The notes: a model not told the origin generated them from the letters alone. Numbered from the stretch's first letter, positions 1-8,802 are shown. The stretch: 38,796 nucleotides of DNA from Candidatus Roizmanbacteria bacterium CG02_land_8_20_14_3_00_36_15 (GCA_002780795.1 PEUF01000033.1:1-38796); one strand, 5' to 3'. Made by a program: numbers and translations.

Positions 1-39
1 TTTTTTAGTATAAACATTATAGCAGAGGCTCCTTGTTTA

Positions 40-48
40 TGTTATATT
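40..48 (+). promoter_or_regulatory. Extended -10 promoter, leaderless start
   Basis: TG-T-TATATT, an extended -10 box, ends 7 bases before the ATG at 56. Transcription would begin at or next to the start codon, and no Shine-Dalgarno is visible. No good -35 box is seen. Confidence 0.55.
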
Positions 49-55
49 AATTAAG

Positions 56-1228
56 ATGAAAAAATTTGTTAAAAAATATTTATCGACCATAATTTTTGTC
101 GGGATACTGATAAGAATCATTGCAATTTTAATATCTCCAGAAATCGCTGATACTAAAAATTATCATACGGTAGGGAAAATTTTTTTAGAAACAGGTTCCG
201 TTTATAAATATACTCAGGGTTTTTATCCATATCCACCTGTTTGGATTTATTATGAAGCCTTCTCAGTTTTAATTAGTAAATTGGTACACCTACCCTTTGT
301 ATTTATTATAAAAATTCCTATTGTTTTAGCAGATATTGGAATTATTTTTTTATTAATGAGAATATTAAAAGATAAGAAAAAAATTTTGCTTTATGTTTTA
401 AATCCAGTAGTTATTTTTGTTTCCAGTATTCTAGGGCAGTTTGATCCAATCGTTATTTTTTTTCTTTTATTAGCCTATATAAGTTTTATAAACAAATCAT
501 CAATAATTAAGACCGGTTTATTGCTAAGTGCTTCAATTTGTTTTAAGACTTACGCGATATTACTTTTTCCATTCTTTTTTCTAAATATTAAAAACATTAG
601 AAATAGGATTATATTTACCATAGCTACCTTAATACCATTTTTGATGATAATTTTGCCATTTATTTTTTCAGATTTTAACAGCATAAATAAAACATTTTTT
701 ACTTATACGGGAGCGGCTGATTATGGATGGTTGGCTTCATTTAAAGCGATGTCTGCCTTAATTGGAAAAACTTCGATTAACTTTTCTCCCATTAATTATC
801 TATTGCCAATATTACTAACTATTAGTAAGTATATTTTTATACCGAGTTATTTTTTATTAATATTTTGGTTAATACGGTTAAAAAAAAATCTTCTTATAGG
901 GATTAATTTAGTTTTTCTGTTATTTTTTATTATTCACGGCGGTATCGGTACAAATTTCTTGTTTTGGGTTATAGCTTTTCTCATGTTATATGATTCCAAT
1001 TTAGTTAAGACATACACTTTTTTTGGATTTCCTGCAGTAATTTTTTATGTTCTTGGACAGTTTTATGAACCTGTTCTTAAACACTATAATTTTTTGCTGT
1101 TCAAAACTCCGACGGTAGTCAATCTGTTTTATTTTATTACAACACTTGTTTTTTGGCTTTATTTAGTTGGTTTATTTTTTAATCTTTTGACGCAAAAAAA
1201 CTCGAAAGCCAATTTGGGAAAACGATAA
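56..1228 (+). CDS. GT-C membrane glycosyltransferase, GT87-like
   Basis: A 390-residue polytopic membrane protein with about ten hydrophobic segments, the first at residues 9-27. It probably transfers a sugar from a polyprenyl-phosphate donor on the outer face of the membrane. Support comes from the acidic residue in the first extracytoplasmic loop (D32), the aromatic-proline stretch at 57-63, and GQFDP at 127-131, which is typical of GT87/DUF2029 and PIG-M-like GT-C enzymes. The sugar and acceptor cannot be told. It is transcribed toward the methyltransferase on the other strand, and the two reading frames overlap tail to tail by 70 bases. The start is supported by the -10 box directly upstream. 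Confidence 0.7.
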   Translation: MKKFVKKYLSTIIFVGILIRIIAILISPEIADTKNYHTVGKIFLETGSVYKYTQGFYPYPPVWIYYEAFSVLISKLVHLPFVFIIKIPIVLADIGIIFLLMRILKDKKKILLYVLNPVVIFVSSILGQFDPIVIFFLLLAYISFINKSSIIKTGLLLSASICFKTYAILLFPFFFLNIKNIRNRIIFTIATLIPFLMIILPFIFSDFNSINKTFFTYTGAADYGWLASFKAMSALIGKTSINFSPINYLLPILLTISKYIFIPSYFLLIFWLIRLKKNLLIGINLVFLLFFIIHGGIGTNFLFWVIAFLMLYDSNLVKTYTFFGFPAVIFYVLGQFYEPVLKHYNFLLFKTPTVVNLFYFITTLVFWLYLVGLFFNLLTQKNSKANLGKR

Positions 1229-1851
1229 GTAAAAATTTGACTTAAACTGGCAATGATAAACCAAAAAAATTTCGGTTGAAAACGAATAGAGGAAGTTAAA
1301 TCAGAATTGGCGGTATCCTCTACTCTTTCGGTCCTCAACCATTTGATCCCGGCCAGTCCATAAGTTTTAAATCCTAGTTTATTCATCTCTTTGTTGGTCC
1401 AGCCCGACAGATGTTTTTGATGAGGATTACTATCAATCTCTTTTTGATCAACAAATCCATTAGGAGTGGTGACAATTACTTTTTTCCTGGCCCAGTTTTG
1501 AGTTTTTTTTAATATTTCCAAACCAGCCTTTTTTGGTAAATGTTCCAAAACATCAATAATAATGACGGCGTCAAAGCTTTTTTTTGGCAATTTTAACTGT
1601 TCGATTTTATTATTAAAATAATGGTGATGAATTTTTTTCTTTTTTGCCTGATCAAGATAAGGTTTAAACGGTTCAACCCCAACTTTATATCGAACATTTT
1701 TACAAAACTGAACTGGTGAATCAGCACCGCAACCTAAATCTAAAACCGTTTGGCAGTTAGCTAATTCTTTTTGAAGACAGTAAACCAGAGTAGGAATCAA
1801 TTTTTTAATAATCGCGCTATGATATAAAAAGTTTAAAATCTTTTTTTTCAT
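1159..1851 (-). CDS. Class I SAM-dependent methyltransferase
   Basis: A 230-residue Rossmann-fold methyltransferase. Motif I is VLDLGCG at 36-42, the acidic residue ending strand 2 is in GVEPF, and the AVIIIDVLEHLPKKAG segment is the usual post-motif region of the Methyltransf_11/23 type. The C-terminus is hydrophobic and basic, so it may touch the membrane. It is the last gene of a minus-strand run behind two GT2 genes (gap 11 bases to the upstream gene), so a glycan or lipid-linked sugar is a likely substrate; this is inference. Its 3' end overlaps the convergent GT-C gene. Confidence 0.75.
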   Translation of the reverse strand: MKKKILNFLYHSAIIKKLIPTLVYCLQKELANCQTVLDLGCGADSPVQFCKNVRYKVGVEPFKPYLDQAKKKKIHHHYFNNKIEQLKLPKKSFDAVIIIDVLEHLPKKAGLEILKKTQNWARKKVIVTTPNGFVDQKEIDSNPHQKHLSGWTNKEMNKLGFKTYGLAGIKWLRTERVEDTANSDLTSSIRFQPKFFWFIIASLSQIFTYRFPKLAFEFFCVKRLKNKPTK

Positions 1852-1862
1852 CTTAGATGTAT

Positions 1863-2885
1863 TTAAATTAATTTTTTGAAGCTTTCAAAAAGTTTTAATT
1901 TTAAACTGTATTTTATTAAAAGATCGTCGATGTTATTTTTTTGCCTAAGCGACTGAATTTTTCTTCTTTCGGAAAGTGTATTTGGAAGCTGATATAAATT
2001 CCAAAGCAGTGCCTTAAAATCGGCCAGAAAAAATCCTATCCGGCCGCGGAATAAAAAATACATCATCTCCCCTCCGAGTAAAAAGAAATAACCCGAAAGT
2101 GAAGTAAGTAGACGGTTTGGCTGACAATTTTTAAGAAGCGATCTCAAAATGTTTTTTTCACTCCAATAGCGTTTTAAACTGCGTTTGTAAAGAGGACCAA
2201 GAGTAGCCGAGACTTTGTGGTAAATGATTGATTTTTTGTTATAAACGATTTTACAGCCCAAAAGTCTTACTCGCCAAGATAGATCAAAGTCTTCATTCAA
2301 ATTAAAATAACGATCGTCAAAACCGGAAATTTTTTTATATAAGGTTCTTTTAATAATGAAAGAGCCGCCATAGGAAAAAAAAACCTCCTCTTGATTGGGA
2401 ATATCTTCAATTCTTTTTTGCGGATACTTCTGCATGCCAAATCCGTAAATATCGGCTATTCCACCGGCATTGTCGATCAGATGTTTGCCGCTTTTTTCGT
2501 CTTTATAATAGTTAACCAAAACACTGGTGCAGATTCCGATTGCTTTATCTTTTTCCATTGTATTAACCAATTCTTCAATGCATTTTTTGTCGAGCCTCAT
2601 ATCATTACTTTGAAAAATAACATAATTCCCCTTAGTATGAGCAAAACCAACGTTTGAAGCAGTGGCTGTTCCAAGATTACGCGAATCATCAGCAACAATC
2701 TTCACTTGTGGAAAATTAGTTTTAACAAACTCGCGGCTACCGTCAGTTGACAGATTATCCATCATAATCACTTCATCAGGAATAAGGGTTTGGCGGTAAA
2801 CCGATTCAAAATACTCCCCCAGATGCTGTTTGCCGTTGTAGTTTAAAACAATAAGAGAAACAGTTTTTCTTTTGTTTTTTTTCAT
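1863..2885 (-). CDS. GT2 family glycosyltransferase (rhamnosyltransferase-like)
   Basis: A 340-residue GT-A fold transferase. The N-terminal nucleotide-sugar domain begins SLIVLNYNG and has DNLSTDGS. The metal-binding position reads QSNDMRL instead of a classical DXD. An acceptor-side GGFDDRYF...EDFDLSWR block follows, which is the conserved ED motif of WbbL-like enzymes. Two weak hydrophobic stretches near residues 260-300 suggest membrane contact. The start codon overlaps the stop of the next GT2 gene upstream by 4 bases, so the pair is translationally coupled. It probably adds a sugar to a surface polysaccharide; donor unknown. Confidence 0.8.
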   Translation of the reverse strand: MKKNKRKTVSLIVLNYNGKQHLGEYFESVYRQTLIPDEVIMMDNLSTDGSREFVKTNFPQVKIVADDSRNLGTATASNVGFAHTKGNYVIFQSNDMRLDKKCIEELVNTMEKDKAIGICTSVLVNYYKDEKSGKHLIDNAGGIADIYGFGMQKYPQKRIEDIPNQEEVFFSYGGSFIIKRTLYKKISGFDDRYFNLNEDFDLSWRVRLLGCKIVYNKKSIIYHKVSATLGPLYKRSLKRYWSEKNILRSLLKNCQPNRLLTSLSGYFFLLGGEMMYFLFRGRIGFFLADFKALLWNLYQLPNTLSERRKIQSLRQKNNIDDLLIKYSLKLKLFESFKKLI

Positions 2886-3724
2886 TTTAACAGCCTAAAT
2901 TTGGTTAAAAGATAGGTAAATCCTACCGTAACTTTTAAAAAAAGCGTCGCCAGCACCAGATGAGGATGGGTTAGGAGTTTTTTCCATTTACCATGTTCGA
3001 TAAAAACACCAAAATATCGATAATAGAACCCTAACTGTTTTTTTATATCCAAATCATTTCTTCCCCACTTATTGATGTAGCGGTCAAAACTTTTTATATA
3101 ATAAGCTTTTTTTCTTAAATAACTATATATAGAAAAATCCTGTTCATTATGATAAAGGGGGGCAGTAATAATCTCAAACCTGCCTTGTTGTTTTAATCTT
3201 TTATCCAAATCCCAGTCCTCGCCGCCCCAGATTGATTGGTCAAAGCCACCGACGGTTAGAAAACCCTTTTTTCTTATAAAACGAACCGCGTCGATAACAG
3301 TGGCGTTATAAAAACTCCGTTCAAAATTGCGCACATGACACCAAAAACTATTACCGATTACAACTTCTGGGATATACAAAGCAAGAAGATTAGACTTGAT
3401 AGATTTTTGACCCTCAAACTTATTAATGCATTCCTTGATGACGTTTTTGCTCAAACTCATATCCGAGTCTAAAAATAACAAATACTCACCTCGACTCATT
3501 TTGGCGCCAAAGTTTTTTTGAGCCGACCGCTCCGGTCCTTTATTAAAAACTTTAGCGGTATGTTTTTTAGCAATTTTTTTGGTGTTGTCAATCGAATTAT
3601 TATCAACAACGATTATTTCGATATTTTTGTAGGTTTGGTTTTCAATCGAAAGAAGGCAGTCTTCAATAAAGTCCTGAGAGTTTTTGGTAGTGATAATCAC
3701 AGAAACTAAAGGATTTATTTTCAT
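2882..3724 (-). CDS. GT2 family glycosyltransferase
   Basis: A 280-residue GT-A transferase. It begins with PLVSVIITTKNS and has DNNSIDNT in the nucleotide-binding fold, LDSDMSL as the metal-binding motif, and GGFDQSIWGGEDWDLDKRL as the catalytic-base region. A C-terminal hydrophobic segment may anchor it. It is the first gene of the minus-strand run GT2, GT2, methyltransferase. A TATACT box preceded by TGT lies at 3745-3750, 20 bases before the ATG, giving a short leader without a Shine-Dalgarno. This promoter is back to back with that of the divergent TPR gene. Confidence 0.8.
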   Translation of the reverse strand: MKINPLVSVIITTKNSQDFIEDCLLSIENQTYKNIEIIVVDNNSIDNTKKIAKKHTAKVFNKGPERSAQKNFGAKMSRGEYLLFLDSDMSLSKNVIKECINKFEGQKSIKSNLLALYIPEVVIGNSFWCHVRNFERSFYNATVIDAVRFIRKKGFLTVGGFDQSIWGGEDWDLDKRLKQQGRFEIITAPLYHNEQDFSIYSYLRKKAYYIKSFDRYINKWGRNDLDIKKQLGFYYRYFGVFIEHGKWKKLLTHPHLVLATLFLKVTVGFTYLLTKFRLLK

Positions 3725-3778
3725 TGTTTTTGAGCTAGTTTTTTAGTATAACATAATTAAATTGTACTATAAATGTCT

Positions 3779-5395
3779 ATGTCCAATTTAAAAAATTTTA
3801 TTAAAACCAATCTCGCTTATTTTATTTTACTGTTTTTCCTGGTGCTGATTGTTTATGCAAATTCGTTAAATAACGGTTTTGTATCCGATGATATTCTGGC
3901 GATTCCTAAAAATCCGGTCATTGGCAGCGTTACTTCTTTTTTATCCCAGCCATATGCTTTTGTCCAACCACTATTATATTCGTTTGCTTATAAAGTTGGG
4001 GCTCTAAATCCTGCTATTTACAGATTAATCAATATTGTTTTTCATTTAGGGACAGTGTGGACGATTTATCTGTTGTTTTCTGCTTTGGGAAAAAAATCGG
4101 ATGGATTTTATCCGGCGGCAATTTTTGCTGTCCACCCGATTTTAATCGAATCGGTCGGTTGGATCTCTGGCGGACCATATGTTCGTTATAGTTTCTTTTT
4201 ATTAGCGGCACTGCTTACCTATATCATGTCAAAAAAAAATAAGCAGTTTTATTTTATTTCCCTTACCTTTACTGCTTTAGGATTATTTGCTTCAGAAAAA
4301 GCAATTGTTTTTCCGTTGATTCTTTTTCTATACGAGGTAACTTTTTCCGATATTCGCAGGAACTGGAAAAGGTTAATTCCTTTCTTTTTGTTAAGCTGCA
4401 TCTGGATTAGTTTATATGTTTTGAAAATCGGTATGCGCTATTCCAATCTTCAGAATGAATTTTATCAAAAACCAGTGATTTATAATCCCTTAATTCAACT
4501 ACCCATCGCCCTTACTTCATATTTGTCGCTGATCTTCTGGCCGGATAAACTGACCCTGTATCACTCGGAGATGAGTTTTAGCCAGGTGGAATACGGGATT
4601 AGGTTTCTGATAACATTAGGACTATTAGGAGGATTAGGGATATTCTGGAAAAAGAATCGGCTGATATTTTTCTGGCTGTCTTTTTTTATCGTTAGTTTGC
4701 TGCCGACCCTTCTGCCTTTTGGCTGGTCTTGGATTGTGGCCGAACGATATGTTTATTTAGGGACGATAGGAGTGTTGAGTGTTGTGGGTTACGTATTAGG
4801 AGCGATAATAAAAAATAAAAAGACAGAAGCAATTGGTTATTTAATATTTATTTTGATCATCTTGGGTTTAATGACGCGGACCATTGTCAGAAATATTGAC
4901 TGGAAGAACGAAGACAACCTTTGGATTGCCACCGGTAGAACCTCGTCTTCCGATCCGAAAACTCACAACAACCTTGGTGATGTTTACGGCCGTCAAGGTG
5001 ATCTAGCGCGTTCAGCCGAAGAGTTTAAAACAGCCATAAAATTAAATCCTTATTATGCCGATGCTTATCATAACTTAGGCAATACCTATCAGCAATTGGG
5101 AAAGACTGATTTAGCTCTGAAGAATTACCAACAAGCGATAAAATATAATCCCAGTCTTTGGCAGTCTTACCAAAATATGGCCGCTATATATTTTTATCAG
5201 GGTGCGATTGCTTCGGCCGAAGCCTATCTAAACCAAGCAATCAAAGTTAATCCCACTAACGCCTTACTTTATGCCAACCTGGCGGTCGTCTATTTAAAAG
5301 ACAATGACAAAATTACGGCAAAGAAATTGCTGGAGAAAGCTTTGGAAATAAATCCAAAAGATGAACAAATAAAAAAAATATATATTAGTTTATAA
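3779..5395 (+). CDS. TMTC-like GT-C glycosyltransferase with C-terminal TPR repeats
   Basis: About 538 residues. The N-terminal two thirds are a polytopic membrane domain that opens with a transmembrane helix followed by GFVSDDILAI, the acidic first-loop motif of GT-C enzymes of the PMT/TMTC type. Residues about 395-535 are soluble TPR units, with repeats containing NNLGDVYGRQGD, HNLGNTYQQLGK and YANLAVVYLK. The plan matches eukaryotic TMTC protein O-mannosyltransferases and many bacterial relatives, so it may glycosylate surface proteins (inference). An ATG at 3773 is also in frame, but the TACTAT box at 3765-3770 lies 8 bases before the 3779 ATG and only 2 before the 3773 one. The convergent radical SAM gene ends 11 bases away. 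Confidence 0.72.
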   Translation: MSNLKNFIKTNLAYFILLFFLVLIVYANSLNNGFVSDDILAIPKNPVIGSVTSFLSQPYAFVQPLLYSFAYKVGALNPAIYRLINIVFHLGTVWTIYLLFSALGKKSDGFYPAAIFAVHPILIESVGWISGGPYVRYSFFLLAALLTYIMSKKNKQFYFISLTFTALGLFASEKAIVFPLILFLYEVTFSDIRRNWKRLIPFFLLSCIWISLYVLKIGMRYSNLQNEFYQKPVIYNPLIQLPIALTSYLSLIFWPDKLTLYHSEMSFSQVEYGIRFLITLGLLGGLGIFWKKNRLIFFWLSFFIVSLLPTLLPFGWSWIVAERYVYLGTIGVLSVVGYVLGAIIKNKKTEAIGYLIFILIILGLMTRTIVRNIDWKNEDNLWIATGRTSSSDPKTHNNLGDVYGRQGDLARSAEEFKTAIKLNPYYADAYHNLGNTYQQLGKTDLALKNYQQAIKYNPSLWQSYQNMAAIYFYQGAIASAEAYLNQAIKVNPTNALLYANLAVVYLKDNDKITAKKLLEKALEINPKDEQIKKIYISL

Positions 5396-5406
5396 GCGAC
5401 GAAACC

Positions 5407-7029
5407 TTATTTATAACCAAAAAAATGTTTGAGTAGTTTCTTGCTGGCGTTTTTCCAGAATTTAAAGGAAAGAAAATTGACCCTGGTTTGATTGGGATCG
5501 AAGTCTAAAAGATGGGCCAGCAGTTTCCAGGCCATATAAAAAAGATATTTAAAATCGTGAAAACTTCTGATACTGACAATCTTTCTAAAAATATACTGGG
5601 GCGTCATAAAGGCCGAGTATAATTCTTGTTCCAGTTCATAAATCTTTTCTTTAGCAAAAGGTATTTTCATCACCGGTTCTCTCATATCATAACGTTCATA
5701 ATTTTCAGTCAATAACCAACCTTTTTCTTTACATTCTTTCCATAGCTTGCTTCCCGGATAAGGAATTACCAAAGTAGCTTGTATTGTGTTAAAGTATCCT
5801 TTTTGAAAACAATATTTAGCCAGTTTAATGGTTTTTTTGGCATCTTTATATGATTCCCAAGGATAGCCCAACATAATGGTGGCGTGCGGTTCCAGTCCGG
5901 CTTTGGCGGCCATCCGCCCGCCTTCAATTATTTCTTTAACTTTTATTCCCTTTTGGATTTTATCTAAAGTTTTTTGATTAGCCGATTCCATCCCATACAA
6001 AATAAAGCGAAAGTTGGCTTTTTTCATTAAATAATATAGATCTTGGTTAATGGCGTTGAAACGCATATTGCAGCCAAAGACGACTTTTTTGTTGTAACCG
6101 CTGTTGATCATTAACTGGCAGAATCTTTTCATTTTGTTTCCGGCAAACATGGTACCGGCGTCGTCGAAAATTTCTTTAACATGGTATTTGTCAACGACAT
6201 ACTTGACTTCGGCAAACAGCCTTTCGGGTGAAAAACTACGGTATGACCCCAATGGATAAAGCAGTTGGTCCCAGATGCAAAAGGTACAACGGTTCCACCA
6301 GCAGTCGCGGCCGCTGTACATGTAAGTTCCCGGAGTGTATTTGTAGTTGCCGTTTTCGTAAGCGTAAAGTTTCCATTTAGTCAGGTCGCGGTCGATGAAA
6401 GGAAGAGAGTTTAGGTCATGTTTTAGCGAAGCGGGGCCGGAGTTATAAATTTGTGACAGATTCTGTCGTGGCCCCAAGATCTCAGCGCTGTCGGGAACCC
6501 TTACAGACACGCCACCTAACGCCTCGTCATTTTTTCTCCAATAGACTCCCCCTTCGAGTTTTTCTCCTTTGTAAATATGGTTTAAAAGATTGACGAGGAC
6601 GAAGTCATAGTCGCCACCGGTAATTACGTAGTCAACTTGACTGTTCTCAAATGATTCAAGGGGAAGATAGGTAACGTGATCGCCAACAAGAATGATTTTT
6701 AATTTTAAATTTTTAATTTTTAATTGATTAATCATCTGCCAGTGAATTTTAATAACCGGAGTTTTTGTTTCAATTAGTAAATAGTCTGGTTTAATTTTTG
6801 TCAACTGTTTAACCCAGTCATCGTATGTTTGTTTTTCGGCGATGCCGTCCAGCCAGTAAACACGGTAGCCATTTTTTTTCAACATGGTGGCGGCATAGGC
6901 CGGTACCATCGGGTAGATGTAGGTGGGGCTGTTAAAATATTGAAACTGACGGTTTTGGGATAAAAGAGGAACGCCTTTTTTTGATTCAATTGGCGGATAG
7001 CCGATAACGATTTTTATTTTTTTATTCAT
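5407..7029 (-). CDS. B12-binding-domain radical SAM protein
   Basis: A 540-residue member of the BchE/HpnJ-like group. Residues about 1-200 look like a cobalamin-binding Rossmann domain that includes YIYPMVPAYAATMLKKNGY; no DxHxxG motif is seen, as is usual in this group. The radical SAM cluster site is CWWNRCTFC with cysteines 243, 248 and 251, spaced CX4CX2C rather than the usual CX3CX2C. The barrel has ATIMLGYPWES near residue 390. Two repeat-derived inserts are in frame: a 7-base-period stretch giving QLKIKNLKLKI, and a nested hairpin at 6433-6475. It overlaps the upstream GT2 by 8 bases, so it probably modifies a lipid or sugar carrier. The substrate is unknown. Confidence 0.8.
   Translation of the reverse strand: MNKKIKIVIGYPPIESKKGVPLLSQNRQFQYFNSPTYIYPMVPAYAATMLKKNGYRVYWLDGIAEKQTYDDWVKQLTKIKPDYLLIETKTPVIKIHWQMINQLKIKNLKLKIILVGDHVTYLPLESFENSQVDYVITGGDYDFVLVNLLNHIYKGEKLEGGVYWRKNDEALGGVSVRVPDSAEILGPRQNLSQIYNSGPASLKHDLNSLPFIDRDLTKWKLYAYENGNYKYTPGTYMYSGRDCWWNRCTFCIWDQLLYPLGSYRSFSPERLFAEVKYVVDKYHVKEIFDDAGTMFAGNKMKRFCQLMINSGYNKKVVFGCNMRFNAINQDLYYLMKKANFRFILYGMESANQKTLDKIQKGIKVKEIIEGGRMAAKAGLEPHATIMLGYPWESYKDAKKTIKLAKYCFQKGYFNTIQATLVIPYPGSKLWKECKEKGWLLTENYERYDMREPVMKIPFAKEKIYELEQELYSAFMTPQYIFRKIVSIRSFHDFKYLFYMAWKLLAHLLDFDPNQTRVNFLSFKFWKNASKKLLKHFFGYK
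6433..6475. repeat. Nested hairpin element inside the radical SAM gene
   Basis: GGGGCC at 6433-6438 pairs with GGCCCC at 6470-6475, and inside it GACAG-ATT-CTGTC (6455-6467) forms a second perfect stem. It lies in a region (around GPRQNLSQIYNSGPASL) that looks extra between the B12 and radical SAM domains. Only one copy was found here. Confidence 0.5.
6695..6727. repeat. 7-base-period AT repeat in radical SAM gene
   Basis: On the coding strand, imperfect units of the type TTAAAAA repeat with a 7-base step and encode QLKIKNLKLKI, just before the strand leading to GDH in the B12 domain. Confidence 0.55.
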
Positions 7030-8053
7030 AGATATTTTTTTTGACCTTTCCGACGAAAAAACCTTTGACGAAAATTATACCATAGGTGAGATGGGTCAAA
7101 AAAAGAACGGGAAAGACAACTAAGGAAACAATTATTTTCTTAGTATTAACGAATGATTGTATGATTAGAAGAAAATTTAATATTGAATATATTAGTAAAG
7201 GAAAAGCAAGAATCAAGAAATAAGAGGTAAGAAAACCTATTCTAAATAATAAATAATAAATAATAAATAATAAAAAGAAAAAGAGGTAAAAAATAAATAA
7301 AGTAGGAATGAGGTAAGAGACTCTTCTGGAATTGCGGTCGCCGTGGGCGAAAAAAGCGCCTCGGTGAAAGCCATAGTTGGCGTGCTGTTTGAGATAAGCA
7401 ATTAAATTGTTCCTTCGATGATGATAAACGACCAGTTTCGGCGAATAAAGGATTTTTTCCTTTCTTTTATAGACCAAATCCTCACAGAGTTTACTGTCTT
7501 CGCCGGGCCAGTAATCACTGTTAAACCCCCCCAGTTTTTTAAAAACCTGTTTTTTGATAAAAAAGTTCATCGACGGATAATCATCAACAAATCTTTCTTT
7601 CATTGGAATAAAACGATAACAGTAATTACCGCTACCGATCCAGGAAACAAGAATTTGATCAAAAACCCGTTCCCAGAAATTAGCGGCCGCCGGGAGAATA
7701 CCCGGTCCACATAGTACTGAAAACCGTTTTGTTTTAAATAAATAAGTAGCATTTTTTAGCCAGTTTTTTTCAGGATAAGCATCGTCATCAATAAAAACGA
7801 TAATTTCTCCAGTTGCCTTCTCTACTCCAATGTCTCTTTTCTCTGCCGGCCGACTGATTTTACCGGTAGGAATAATTTTTAGCCAAGGATAACATGTTAG
7901 GAGAGTTGAGTAATCGAGCGGTAGATTGTTTGGTAAAACGATTACTTCAAAATTTCGCCATGTTTGTCTGTTTAAGGCAGGCAGGTTTTCTAGAAGAAGA
8001 AAATCATTGATTTGACGTGTTGGAATGATAATCGAAAATAAGGGTTTTTTCAT
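7022..8053 (-). CDS. GT2 family glycosyltransferase with C-terminal membrane helices
   Basis: A 343-residue GT-A enzyme. It has FSIIIPTRQ at the start, RDIGVEKATGEIIVFIDDDAYP carrying the DDD metal site, and a GEDSKLCEDL acceptor motif with YHHRR after it. Residues about 245-330 contain two to three membrane helices. The first of these is encoded by four exact 7-base units (7244-7271), so one helix is partly made from a tandem repeat. The ATG overlaps the DPM1-like gene upstream by 4 bases, and the 3' end overlaps the radical SAM gene by 8, so the three genes form one operon. Donor and acceptor are unknown. Confidence 0.8.
   Translation of the reverse strand: MKKPLFSIIIPTRQINDFLLLENLPALNRQTWRNFEVIVLPNNLPLDYSTLLTCYPWLKIIPTGKISRPAEKRDIGVEKATGEIIVFIDDDAYPEKNWLKNATYLFKTKRFSVLCGPGILPAAANFWERVFDQILVSWIGSGNYCYRFIPMKERFVDDYPSMNFFIKKQVFKKLGGFNSDYWPGEDSKLCEDLVYKRKEKILYSPKLVVYHHRRNNLIAYLKQHANYGFHRGAFFAHGDRNSRRVSYLIPTLFIFYLFFFLLFIIYYLLFRIGFLTSYFLILAFPLLIYSILNFLLIIQSFVNTKKIIVSLVVFPVLFLTHLTYGIIFVKGFFVGKVKKNIYE
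7244..7271. repeat. Four exact 7-base tandem units in a GT2 gene
   Basis: The plus strand reads AAATAAT four times in a row with no mismatch. The gene reads the opposite strand and gets FIIYYLLF, part of a membrane helix. A change of one unit would shift the frame. Confidence 0.85.
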
Positions 8054-8796
8054 CGTTGATAATATCGAATAATATTCTTTCTATAAAAAATTGCCAGAGT
8101 ATCAACCAAAATTCCCCAAATCGCTCGTATACCGGCGGCGGTGGTGATCGGACTAAGAGAATAATCAAGTTTGATCGGAGCTTCATAAATTCGTCTAAAC
8201 CCTAATATTTGAGCGACGACTAAAAACTCCAGATCACCGGCAAATTTTTTTTCCAATAGTCTGGGTAAAACTTTCTGTAAAACATCTTTTTTGAAAATTT
8301 TTATACCGGCTTGTGTGTCGCGTACATTGAGACCAAAAAGAAATTTTACTAAGTAATAGTATCCGTAACTTAGTATTTTACGGTTTAAGGGATAGTTGAC
8401 TTGAGAGGCAGGATGTCTTTTTGAGCCGACGATAATATCGGCGTTATACCACTCCATGTGTTCAAGAAGCATTGAGATGCCGTTGGGGTCGATTTCCATG
8501 CCGGCATCGATAAACATGACATAGTCTCCCTTGGCCTTTTTCATTCCCATGCGAATGGCATAACTTTTTCCCTGGTTTTTTATGTAACCCACGGTGACGA
8601 CACCGGGAAGCATTGCCTGTTTTATTTTTTCGATAGATTTATCTACAATACCATCAACTACAACAATAATTTCGTGATGATAACGAATTTGATCGAGAAT
8701 TTTTTTTATCTGTTTAAGATTCTCCACAATGGTTTTTTCCTGTTTATAGACCGGTATAATCAGAGTGAGAAAATGGCTATTTGTTCTTTTATCCAT
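8050..8796 (-). CDS. DPM1-like GT2 polyprenyl-phosphate glycosyltransferase
   Basis: A 248-residue GT-A protein of the dolichol-phosphate mannose synthase type. It has LIIPVYKQEKTI, VVDGIVDKS in place of the DDGS loop, and FIDAGMEIDP at the metal site (DAG rather than DAD). RDTQAGIKIFKKDVL and KKFAGDLEFLVVAQILG are the signature blocks of this subfamily. It probably charges a lipid carrier with a sugar used by the GT-C enzymes of this region. It is the first gene of a three-gene operon. A perfect TATAAT lies 6 bases before the ATG. Confidence 0.8.
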   Translation of the reverse strand: MDKRTNSHFLTLIIPVYKQEKTIVENLKQIKKILDQIRYHHEIIVVVDGIVDKSIEKIKQAMLPGVVTVGYIKNQGKSYAIRMGMKKAKGDYVMFIDAGMEIDPNGISMLLEHMEWYNADIIVGSKRHPASQVNYPLNRKILSYGYYYLVKFLFGLNVRDTQAGIKIFKKDVLQKVLPRLLEKKFAGDLEFLVVAQILGFRRIYEAPIKLDYSLSPITTAAGIRAIWGILVDTLAIFYRKNIIRYYQR

Positions 8797-8802
8797 TGTT
8801 TT

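Noticed and set aside
7237-7290. Possible CRISPR-like or tandem array
   Set aside because: The units are 7 bases with no spacers and lie in an open reading frame.
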